From Zygnema cylindricum (Eukaryota; Streptophyta; Zygnematophyceae; Zygnematales; Zygnemataceae), in the NCBI GenBank assembly GCA_037447655.1, contig JBBHKE010000975.1, forward strand, positions 51,135 through 115,134: a stretch of 64,000 nt of DNA. The letters are read 5' to 3'. Below are positions 1 to 10,943 of the stretch, piece by piece. The stretch's first letter is position 1, and the number at the start of each line of letters is the position of its first letter. The notes below the pieces were generated by a model, which was not told the DNA's origin, searched no databases, and saw nothing but the letters and a program-made list of their open reading frames with translations. The translations under genes and the position numbers were made by a program.

Positions 1-459
1 AAAGGTCCTGATTCGATCTGAAAATCGAGAAATTCCTGACGACCCGAAAATCCCGATAACTAACTTGGCTGTCGTATTGGTGAAATGCCCTCCACGTGTT
101 GTACTAAGCAGGTTATTTTTGCTTGTCTTTTACTTGCAGCATAGCGACAACAGTAATGTCGGCTGAGCGGAAATCTTGCGCATGTGAAAGTTCAAGTGAT
201 TATAACAAATATGTGGATAGCTGTCAGGTTTTTGCGGTGCCCAAGTGTACTACAGAACTGTACTGTACAGATCGTGATGCCTATTGTTAGCGTATGGCAA
301 GTTGCTTACAGCGCCGCTACAATATCCATACAGAAGCGTTTCAATCAGGGTGTAAATTCTGGCAGTTGTCACCGACAAATTAAGCCGGTGGATGGACAAA
401 AACCAATTACACAAATTCAAGGAGATAAAGCAATCAGGGAAGGATATTTACTAGCAGCC
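1..459. other. No recognisable gene
   Basis: I see no coding, RNA or repeat signature here. A long open frame starting at 184 has no familiar motif, runs into the Harbinger-like element that starts at 463, and is best treated as chance. Confidence 0.5.
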
Positions 460-462
460 TTA

Positions 463-1397
463 GGGTGTGTCCCCATGTGTTCAAGTAAGGGTATTTTCAG
501 TCGTTTTGACAGAAAATGGGACTTGCAACGAGAAAATATTACGCCGTACGAAAAATGGGCAAAAACACAAGTACATTTTGCGTCTTCTTGGAACTTGGAT
601 GGTACGGCAATATGGCGTTATTATCATCGCGACCCACTTCCAGCTCATCTTCACACTTGCACTGGAATCAAATCGCGACCTGATTTTAATCAAAATACTA
701 CCCTATTGACGAATAGAAACCTTGGATTGCAGGTGTCAAACGTTTCGAAAATAATTGCACGAAGGAAAGTACACGCTATTTTTTTCACTGCTCGTCCGCG
801 CATGCACATAAGAAAATGACAAACATGTACGGAGAAAATTTTGCAGGGGTCTCGTACCTCCATTTTCCATTATGGGTCCTTTGCAAAATATTACGTCGTC
901 CTCGTCTCCCCCCCTCTTTCTCACTCGACCACTCCTCTTTCCCTCATATTTACACGAGATGCAGCAATAATAGTATCAAATGAAAGATATATATATTTTC
1001 TTTTTTTTTAATATTTTTGGTCTAAGTTTGATGGCATATCGGATGATAAAAGATAAGAAAACGAAATCGGGAAACCATGGCAGAAAATGTACGTACTGAT
1101 GACGTCACATGGTAGCATAACTTCGCTATGTCACAAAACCCTAAACATCTACAACATCACAAAAATCTGGACGTCTACAACCGTCGCCGTTTTTAGGAAG
1201 TTTCGTAGTTTCATAGTCGTCTACCTTTCGTTTCGTAGACTGTTGCACATTTTGTAGACGCCTACAAATGTCACATATTCGAAGTAATGTACGCACAAGT
1301 AACGGTTGACATAGGCACACTTTGAAAAGTACACCGTAAAATCTGCGCTAAAATCCAAAGAAACGTTTCAAAGTTTAAGTTACATGGGGACACGCCC
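463..1397. mobile_element. Harbinger-like non-autonomous DNA element, copy A
   Basis: The ends are inverted repeats: GGGTGTGTCCCCATGT on the left and, read inward from the right, GGGCGTGTCCCCATGT (one mismatch). Both sides are flanked by TTA (460-462 and 1398-1400), the 3-bp target duplication typical of PIF/Harbinger elements. There is no transposase frame. The right half is full of short GTAGACG/CGTCTAC motifs on both strands. The 935-bp body is repeated in inverted, diverged form at 1602-2642. The superfamily call rests only on TIR and TSD. Confidence 0.6.
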
Positions 1398-1601
1398 TTA
1401 GGTTGTTTGCCCATGTAGCCGTAACTTAGTGAACAAAGGTTGTGTTGTAGTGAAAATTCTCCAACCTAAATTTCTAGTGTTTCCAATGTCCGAAACATAC
1501 GTCGTCACTTTGAGTGGTGACATATGTAGACGCTATGTAACTTCCTTATAATGTAGACGCCATGTTTTTGTGACGTTGTATGATATTCTGTGGGCTCCTT
1601 A

Positions 1602-2642
<1,041 letters not shown>

Positions 2643-3392
2643 TAGTCCTACAGAATGAGCAGCTCAAAGAAAGCCTTTAGGATAACCTTGACCCACTATG
2701 GTTCATCAAGGAATATTTGCCACCCTGGAAGGCAAAAACTCTGACCAGTCTCACCCATGTGAGAGGAAGACTCCCTTGAGTCGAACGCAAAAAGGATCTC
2801 CAAATTTGCTCCCCTGACCAAGAAGAATCTCCAAATTTGCTCCTCTAAGCAATTAGTTATGGTTGTTCAAAGACATCGAGTTTATACAAATGGCCTCTGG
2901 GAGAGAGGGCTTCTAAAAAACTCTAAGTATAAACTACCTACTCTCGAATGCTGCTTATTGAACCCTAAATTACTAAGAGTTATGTACAAAATCAAATAGC
3001 CGCCGCCACAAAAATTGTACGCGAGTTGTATAGAACTACTAAAGATGGTATACCTTCCATGCCCGACGCTATCGATTTGTCTTGTCCTCTTATGCCGGCC
3101 TCTAGCGACCTGCCACAGGTCACTTTGTGGCTATTTTGGCGCAAGCTGCCAAAAGGGCCATTTCGGGCTGTCTCCGCTCACGCTAGCCATTGGCTCCTAA
3201 AATGTTGTCCGTCTGGTTTAGAAAGCGCGGAGAATGTTCTTTGCGGCCGTCGTATTCCGTCGAATAAATGTCAAATGTCGTTTAATGATTTATAGTCTTG
3301 CGAACGGTTTAATAACTTGTAAACCCCCATATTTCTATAGACTATTTTATTACTTAGCGGATACGGTGGATGACTACTTTTGTACTTTGTAG

Positions 3393-4541
3393 TGTTGAAA
3401 TTTAAGTATTTTATAGGTATGTATTAGGATAGAACAGAGCAGGAGCAGTCTGCCTCTAACTCCCTTCTCCAAGCCCCCACACATGTTGTAGTCACTAAAG
3501 GCTTGATAGGGAGCAAGAACCATGGATGCTTAGGCCCTCTAGAGAGACACGGAGTAGTATTGGTAGACTTACCAAAATGGTGTTTGACTAACCCAGGATT
3601 TGATCTTAGTACCTATCGTCCGCTAACTCTCCTATATCTTTTAGCTTTGTCCTATAGACTAGGACCTGTGTTGAGATATATAGGGTTTGATTGATATTTA
3701 ACATTTAATACGTATACTAATTCATTTAACGTAACAAATAAGATTCTCAACACATAGATACAAGTAGATTTAGTACGAATTAGGATATCGCAAGAAACAA
3801 ATGTGCTGCATATTTATTTCGACGGCTAGAATTAAAAGTCGGTCATGATCGGACGGCCATGGTGGGAGCCGATATAATGTAGTGGACGTTTTGGCGTTTT
3901 TTGTCACCGCCACTCTGTATGACACGTGGCAACATCTTACAGGTTTGCGGGATCTCAGGAGGACACGATAACAAGTCTAGATGTGACAGATGTCACTGTT
4001 ATGGCCATGTTGTACAATTGCCGTACAAAATTACTCCGGCACATGTACTTTCATTTACGGTAAATTTGTTTGATTAGTGTCGTACCTCAGTAGTAGAGGG
4101 TTTAGAGAGAGGTTTAGGACTTAGAAAAATATTAGGTAGGCACCTCTCTCTGAGAGAGCTTCAGTACAAAAGGTTAACTTTGACCTGCTATAATTAACTG
4201 CTCAGGGGAGAAAATTCAGTGATTATTTTTTGATGCGGACTCACATGAGTCCAAGCTACATAAGGGTGTAGTCGGTCATAGATTTTGCTTGCCAGGGTGG
4301 CTGCATTTGTAAGGGAAAGTCAAAGTGGGAGGAATGTGTCCAAATACTCATATTCTAACTTTGCACTCTGTTGAGGAACTGAGCACACAGATTGTGTTCT
4401 TTCACAAGGGTGAAGCTCTATTGGGGTTATGAGAGTCAAGTGTGAGTCATTTGGGTTTGTATCAACTTGGAGTCGACACTATCTAGATATGCTTCTTTGG
4501 ATCTGCGATTTCTGTAGGGGAATGGAGCTCACATAATTTCA
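3393..4541 (+). mobile_element. Solo copia LTR (family 2-like) inserted in the old LTR
   Basis: It begins TGTTGAAATTTAAG and ends AATTTCA. The flanks TGTAG (3388-3392) and CGTAG (4542-4546) form a 5-bp target duplication with one change. Its reverse complement follows the LTR order of the minus-strand copia elements: start TGAAATTATGTG, GGACTCA box, CCTGAGCAGTTAATTATAG, GAGAGAGGTG, tRNA-like block, CCATGG. It lies in the opposite orientation to the LTR that it interrupts. Confidence 0.7.
3592..3668 (-). other. tRNA-like block in the solo LTR
   Basis: On the minus strand: GGTCCTAGTCTATAGGAC (self-pairing D-arm-like start), a middle segment, then ACTAAGATCAAATCCTGGG with a B-box-like AGATCAAATCC (8 of 11). 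It aligns with the block in the middle LTR at 52905-52998. Confidence 0.5.
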
Positions 4542-4726
4542 CGTAGGACCTAGGATCAAATCTCGCCTAGGTCACCGTTTTAAATGTGGTTATTTATATC
4601 TCTCTCTCCTTTAACCTCGGCTGACATAGACAACCATGGCCTCTCTTCCATTACGACTTCTATTTTGTCTTTGCCCTTGAGAATAATAAGTAGGATAAGA
4701 ATTACCTTTTTTCTTTACTTTCAACA

Positions 4727-6499
4727 GACGTCTAACTTTTTGTGACATTGTCCACGCCATGCTTATTTGTGACATTGTCTGACGTAAAGTTTGCAAGATG
4801 TCTCATTCGTACTAAACTTTTTTTTTTTACGAAAATTTGTTTTCTAGTTTTTCAAACCTTTCGTAAAATTCGTTTTATATTGTTGTACGGATAAAATGTT
4901 AAAAAAAAAAGTAAGTACAATTTCAAAAAAATGGTTGAAAATACACCGTGAATTGCTATTAAAGTTAATAACTACGTAGTGTAAAGAAACAATTAGTGTT
5001 ATTAACTATATTTTGGGTTCAAGGGCCTAACGCCGACAAGAATTATTGTTAAATTATACCCTCAACATTAATTTATACAGCTAACACTTCAGTAATTTGG
5101 ATACACATTCCCATATTGTAGTCGCGATAATATGTGTTAATGTATTCGACGCTTGAACATGTGGGGAAAAAATATCACGATTTCCCCCTGTCTTTAATAT
5201 TATGAATCAAATCTGAGTGCGTTTTTCTATGGCGGCGCACTCAATTTCCCTTATCAACGCCTTTATCTAAACCTATTTTGTACATTTATACAAAATAATG
5301 GGCAAATTTAGTACAAACTAGCACATTTCTTAAATTACACTATATAAAAAACAGTCAAAATGAAAGTAATTAACGCTAATTAAGCAATCGCAAACAAAAA
5401 TTGAGTTTAGTTTGATTAGGTTGTAGCAGTATATTTTATTAAGTATTTTTCTATTTTTTTCTTTTATGATAAAGTCAAAGTTAGTCAATGCATTTCTTAA
5501 ACTTTTGAATTTTGTTATGTGTGCATATTCACTGTTTTTTGGGCGTTTCATGTGTGCGTTTTATATAAATGAGACATCTATGAAACTTCGTAATTTTCAC
5601 GCCATGGCTTTCTAATTTCGATATTTTGTCTTATTTTTCTCGACTCGTAATCGAATTACGCTTTATGATAGTCAAATTTCGTACTTTTCCAAATTGTTTT
5701 ATCTTGTCACATAATAGTAAGTACGGTTAAGAAGTCAAAATTGTGGTGTTTTTATAAGTTTTATTAATTATAAATTGATTTGATTAACGAACTTGTTTTC
5801 AACCCTTTAAAGAATAAAATGAAATAATTAGTGGTCGCGTACTTGTTATGGGATAAAATGGCAAGAACTAGGGGCATCAATGTAGTGTTAAAGATACACA
5901 AAACCATACACAGTGCACTACGTCGATGAATTAAAGAGTTTTTGAAGTTAACACTGAAATGGAACCAATTATATAGAATTTTATTTTGGAACTTGCTTAT
6001 TGTAGGCCAGAAAGATAAAAAGTGTTATGAATGGGTATATATGAATTGGTTATTAAATCACGTACTTAAATTAAAGTTATTTACTATAATATCGACCAGC
6101 AATCTACTCTCTTTAGCATTTGCGCATGTGGAACCGTAACTTAGCCATCATTTTTTTTTCGTTGTGGAGATTCTACGGGCAAAAAAATTGTGTCGAGGGT
6201 GCAAAAAACCCACCCAACTCTTGTGACACCAATGCTGTACCTCGTTGAGCTTATACTCCCCGCTCTTTTGAAATTTTATACTTTTGTATATCTGGACATT
6301 GGTATAAACCAGGTTGTGTGCGCGGAGCCGTGAACCAAACAAGTACGGTTCAAACCGTTTTCCAATTTGTGAAACCGAATTGGCAAAAAAAAAAGTTGGT
6401 CCCATTCGGTGTGAAATGACTTCATCCCAAACTGGGCCGAGTGGCAACTTTACTATGCAAAGTCACATACGAAGTATAGTATTTTACAAAATTGTATTG
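4727..6499. other. AT-rich intergenic DNA, no gene seen
   Basis: No supported gene. At 4942-4966 a sequence close to the terminal repeat of the small element at 6500-6710 occurs (TACACCGTGAATTGCTATTA), but I could not find a matching right end, so it may be a truncated copy. The rest is AT-rich with stops in all frames. Confidence 0.5.
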
Positions 6500-6710
6500 T
6501 ACACCGCGAATCGCTATTAGGGTTAATCAGGCTAATTTGGCGCCCCTAAATTTTTACCCAAATTCTTAAATAAAGTGATTAAAAAACCCTAAATATCAAA
6601 TTAGAGTGACTGATTTTCTTGAAAATCCCCAAATTTCCAGTTAGCGCTAATCACACTAATTGTTCTTTAACACTAAATATTTGTGAACGCTAATAGCGAT
6701 TCACGATGTA
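6500..6710. mobile_element. Small inverted-repeat (MITE-like) element
   Basis: The left end TACACCGCGAATCGCTATTA and the reverse complement of the right end TACATCGTGAATCGCTATTA match at 18 of 20 positions. The 211-bp body is AT-rich with repeated ATTAG/CTAAT words and no coding potential. A related left end is at 4942. Target duplications are not clear, so the superfamily is left open. Confidence 0.5.
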
Positions 6711-6737
6711 GCGCAGTGTACTGTAGCGTGCTACGAA

Positions 6738-7336
6738 GCAGAGGTCGCAAAAGTCAAAATATTTCATAACCGAAACCAACTGTTTTTTTTCTCTTCAAAA
6801 TATGAGTAACCGACGCCCGACCGGGTTATGTCACGCTCCAAAATTGTTAACCGTTCACCGACCGGCGTTTACGAAAATAAAAGTTAGCCGAAATTCGATT
6901 TCTCGCGACAAACCGTGCTCGCCTGTAACCGAAAAAGTACAAAATTACAACGCTAATTGTTATTAGCGTTAATGTACTTTGCAATAATGTACGACTTATG
7001 AATAAGCTAATAATTACGATTTGTCGTGTTCCCTAAGATTTGCGAAATGAATAGTGTTATTACCGTGTCAGATTTGCGACGTTAATCATGATGTCATGTA
7101 CTTCCACGATACCAAAGAGTACAAAGTACAATAATGTTGGATTGTATGGACAGTACAAAATTTTACTTTTTTTTGGTTTTTTGGTTAACCGTAACCGACT
7201 TTTTTTTTTTTCTGGTGAATCAACCGACCGCAACCGCCCGGCCCCCAAAATTTGGCAACCGAATCCGTTCCGGATCCGGCGCGGGCGGTCGGTTTACGGT
7301 CGGTCACGGTTTCGGTTGACCGTTTGCGACCTCTGC
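6738..7336. mobile_element. hAT-like element with 14-bp terminal inverted repeats
   Basis: GCAGAGGTCGCAAA at 6738-6751 is perfectly inverted at 7323-7336. CAGAGG-type ends are common in hAT elements. The interior has many inverted GGTTAACCG/ACCGACCG-like words and two T-rich tracts but no transposase frame. The 8 bp flanking each end do not match, so either the TSD has decayed or the true ends are slightly different. Confidence 0.5.
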
Positions 7337-7674
7337 CCGACACACAGCACAAATAATAGGAATTTAATATACGAATATTAGGAATAGCCGAATAGGAATA
7401 ATAACAATTTGATGGTCACCATAGCGTATACGGCCTCGCTTGTCGTTCGATAATCTATGATATCGACCTTCGACAATATCGGAACTGGATGTTTTCCGAT
7501 ACACACCACGAAACATCCTAAAAAAGGTTAAAAACTTCGAACTGTAAGCTAAAGACAAAATTAAGCGTCATTACCGTATTGATGTCCTTCGGTTGCAGTC
7601 GACCCTGTAGCTGTTGCTCGGTCTTCCCTTAGTTTTGTTCTCTCTTCCCCTTGTGCCCTTTCTCGTCCACAGCC

Positions 7675-8445
7675 ATGTCTGGAGGAGGGCAGCGCCTGAC
7701 GGTCGTGCCGACAGTGACAGTGTTGACGGTCATCAAGGCGCGGCTGGTGGGAGCCACCAAAGGGCACCAGCTTCTGAAAAAGAAGAGCGATGCACTCACG
7801 ATGCAGTTCCGTCAGATTTTGAAGAAGATTGTGCAAACTAAGGAGTCAATGGGCGATGTTATGAAAACGTCAGCGTTTGCTCTAACGGAAGCGAAGTATG
7901 CCGGAGGTGAACAAATCAAGCATGTCGTTTTTGAAAATGTAGACCAGGCCACCATAAAGGTTCGCGCAAAGCAGGATAACGTGGCAGGAGTGAAGCTTCC
8001 AAAGTTTGAGCATTTCATGGAGGCCGGAGAGACGAAAAACGATTTAACCGGTCTGGCTCGAGGAGGCCAGCAAATTCAGCTTTGCAGATCCGCTTTTGTT
8101 AGGGCAATTGAGCTCCTTGTCGAGCTCGCCTCCCTGCAGACATCGTTTCTGACATTGGACGAGGCAATAAAGACAACAAACCGGCGAGTGAATGCTTTAG
8201 AGAACGTGGTGAAGCCAAGGCTTGAGAACACAATCACATATATCAAGGGGGAACTGGATGAACTTGAGCGTGAGGAGTTTTTTCGACTGAAAAAGGTTCA
8301 GGCTTACAAAAAAAGGGAGGTTGAAAAGAAGCGAATAGAAGCTCTTGCTAAGGCAGCTTCCGAGCAGGAAAAGGAGAAGGAAAGCTGGTCACAAAATGAG
8401 AATGAGACTGCAGGGGATGATTCGGAGGATCTCATTTTTGAGTAA
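7675..8445 (+). CDS. VHA-D: V-type proton ATPase subunit D
   Basis: A 256-residue intronless frame encodes the V-ATPase D subunit, the central-stalk protein of the V1 sector that couples ATP hydrolysis to rotation of the membrane ring in vacuolar and endomembrane proton pumps. Family landmarks run in order: VPTVT near the start, [88 protein letters not shown] and [16 protein letters not shown]. Both ends are predicted long coiled-coil helices, as expected. I chose ATG 7675 (MSGGG) rather than the upstream in-frame codon at 7651 because family members start a few residues before the VPTVT block. Length agrees with the usual 245-265. The last 35 residues are Glu/Ser/Asn-rich and unlike the angiosperm tail except for the acidic end finishing in DLIFE. 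The gene converges with the SHOC1-like gene downstream. Confidence 0.97.
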   Translation: MSGGGQRLTVVPTVTVLTVIKARLVGATKGHQLLKKKSDALTMQFRQILKKIVQTKESMGDVMKTSAFALTEAKYAGGEQIKHVVFENVDQATIKVRAKQDNVAGVKLPKFEHFMEAGETKNDLTGLARGGQQIQLCRSAFVRAIELLVELASLQTSFLTLDEAIKTTNRRVNALENVVKPRLENTITYIKGELDELEREEFFRLKKVQAYKKREVEKKRIEALAKAASEQEKEKESWSQNENETAGDDSEDLIFE

Positions 8446-10943
8446 AGCAGGCATGTGTCCCTTTTCCATTTTGGGACGCTATCTTTGTGACCGCTACTCC
8501 AGGTTCCTAAGTTAAAAAAGAGCCCTGGAACTCTTAAGATGATGTGTTGCCTGGTACTCTTTGATTAAGTCTGTAGATGTTCGCTGATTCTCCATGCACA
8601 GGATCATTGGGCGGCGTGTGACGCTATGGGCCAGATAGTTGCCGGCAGGGTCTGTGCCACCCTAAGTGTAGTTATGCCAGTTGTAGGCTTTTTGGGGCAA
8701 GTTTTCCATGTATCAGAAATGATTTTTTACCTATCCATTCATTTGACTGGTGTCATAAGCAATGGCTTAGGCCAGTCTATGGTAAAATTTCATTGTGGCG
8801 GGATAATTTGGCCTCCTGTTATGTTGCAACATTGAAACGAGCTTGAATCTTGGGAAGATCAGATTAATATGATGTGATGCTGTACAGGTTAGTGGATGGA
8901 GCAGAAGTATTATGTTGTTTGCTCTTTTGCGGGTTAGGAAGCCCTCTGTCTCTTTGCAGCAGTTGAAATCAGATGTTAAGCTTCTCCCACCTTATAAATG
9001 GGCCCAGGCAGCTGATATAAGTATAGGTTTGGATTTTACATGTAAAGATAGGTGAAATTAGAAAAATGAACTGGTTAGATGATTGTGCATGTGCTTAGCA
9101 CAGCAATATTCAAAATAACTGGAATATATCATAAATGATTATTGAAACTTCAGGCTTCTAGAGAGCTTTGTCTGCAAGATGTGTCTTTGCAGAATGACTA
9201 AGCTCAGGGTGATGGTTATTCAAAAATGCGTGCGTCTTCCCTTTCAAGTAAGACAAACAAGTCGTTAAAATTGCCGTTGGGTTGTTGTTTGCCACATGTT
9301 TATTTGGCTTCGTACATTACTGTAATTTTTTTTTTTAGTGTGGGAACCCCATGAGTGTTTTCACCTCAATTCTGAAGGGGATTATGTAGATTCGAGTCAG
9401 CCTTTCAGGCACTGGATGTTTGGGTTACTATTTATCGTTTCTGTTGTTACCAGGCTTGTTCTGTACTGTATTTTGATTGTTTTTGGGTCTTTTTTTTGGT
9501 CTTGTCACTTTTCATGTCAAGATCTGCACAACTTATGGCCCTGGTAAGACTTTTTTTTTCTTTACATATCATTGCATTTTCAGATAGTTATGCCACAGTG
9601 AGAGTTTTTGGTTTAGAGTTATACATTGAATGTTTGTAGTAATTGAGAGAATCATCAAACCACTTTTGATTTTTAGAACTGTTTCATGATGTCCTTGGAG
9701 TTGCTTGGCTTGCACTAGGAAGTGGCTGCCACTCTATAGCTTTGGACGGCGATTGTAATTTAGTGCAAGGATAAAGGACACTGCCGATTTGACAACACCC
9801 AATTAGTTCCAAATAAAATATTGGCCTGCATTATCAACAAACTCATATACAGACCACGCAAGTGTAATATAGCATGATGTAATTTGACATGTTAGATCTT
9901 GAAGCTGGAATAATAATGATGGGTATGTACTTGCAGTCTTCTCCAAGCACTAGTCACTGCAGTTTGCGGTCTTACACTGTTAATGAATAGAGATGCCAAC
10001 ATTTTGGAACTGTCCAAGTAAATTCTGTTAGCGGAGAACGATATTCAATCAATCAGAAATGAGCATCATGTTTGTGGGTCCAGCTCTCTAAGTTTCTTGT
10101 ACTGTTACCCTAACATTTTGAGTATGTTGGTAGTAAAGCTGGAGATATTCTACTACTGAGCTCTGTTCAGTGATGGCTGGGGGGGACCTAAACTGCATCT
10201 ACCACTTTGTACAACTAAATTCTTCAAGTCTTGACACAGCTTCCTGCAGTACTACTAACAGGGATAATCTCAAAACAAATGCTTAGTTCGCATTCTTCCA
10301 AAACAAACTGTCACAATGAGCGAACAAAGAAGTGACACCGAACGACGTATGCCAGGTAAAAAGTCTGTCAATGAACTTTTTATTTGTTTATACAACAGCA
10401 AACTTTTTCTCAGACGCGAATGGTGATGAAAAATAATCAGTTCAACATGGTGGTTGCTCGCCTCGAGGACGCCCAGACATGTGTCGCTGAAAGAATAAAG
10501 ATGAGGGCTGGAAAGAATTTAGAATAAAAACTCAAGCTGAAAATAGATACAATCACGTAGCTCGTAGTAGAAACATCTGTATTGCCAGTCAAACTTCCTT
10601 TGACTTAGCCACAGCGCCAATTCCAGTGAAAAATCTCTAGTTAGTGCACAGTAGTGCAGTAGTTATTTGCGCATCATTAACTTGTACTCGTTTAAGATTC
10701 TCTTTTCAAATCAACTGCCTATGCTGTAAATGTGGCATCAAGTCTCGGGCGCTTTGCAAGTCCTTGTGCTGGTGTTCTCCACACCAATTTGCTTTGGTTG
10801 TTGAGCCCCCTTCCCTTCTCAAAAGTCAGGACCTGCACGTAAGGTGACCACAAATTGTTATGCCGAAGCCTAGTTTGAGACGATAACAACTTTAGATTGT
10901 CTTCATGAGCGTTGAAATATTTTAAATAATGTGATGCTGATTT
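8446..10943. other. Convergent intergenic region and UTRs
   Basis: This 2.5 kb must hold the 3' UTRs of VHA-D (+) and the SHOC1-like gene (-). I see no additional gene. Several T-runs and AATAAA-like words occur (for example near 9815), but none can be assigned as a polyadenylation site with confidence. Confidence 0.5.

Larger units (their letters stand above)
3348..4573 (+). other. tRNA-like block of the old LTR, split by the solo LTR
   Basis: The left half CTTAGCGGATACGGTGG (about 3352-3368) and the right half GACCTAGGATCAAATCTCGCC (about 4546-4566) align with the block of the element A 5' LTR. The solo LTR at 3393-4541 sits between the anticodon-like and T-arm-like parts. Confidence 0.45.
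2645..4726 (-). mobile_element. Old copia LTR (family 1), split by a solo LTR
   Basis: Segments 2645-3392 and 4542-4726 together align with the family 1 LTRs at 45423-46315 and 62597-63518. Shared landmarks are ACAGAATGAGCAG, CCTTTAGGATAA, the GAGAGAGG block, the tRNA-like block, a CT tract with CCATGG, and the end TTTCAACA at 4726. The first bases, next to the Harbinger-like copy B, are missing. Family orientation is minus, since family 1 elements read TGTTGAAA on the minus strand. It is a solo LTR remnant with no coding sequence. Confidence 0.65.

Noticed and set aside
184-819. 211-codon open frame at the left edge
   Set aside because: No motif or composition bias. It overlaps the Harbinger-like element, whose inverted copy at 1602-2642 does not keep the frame.
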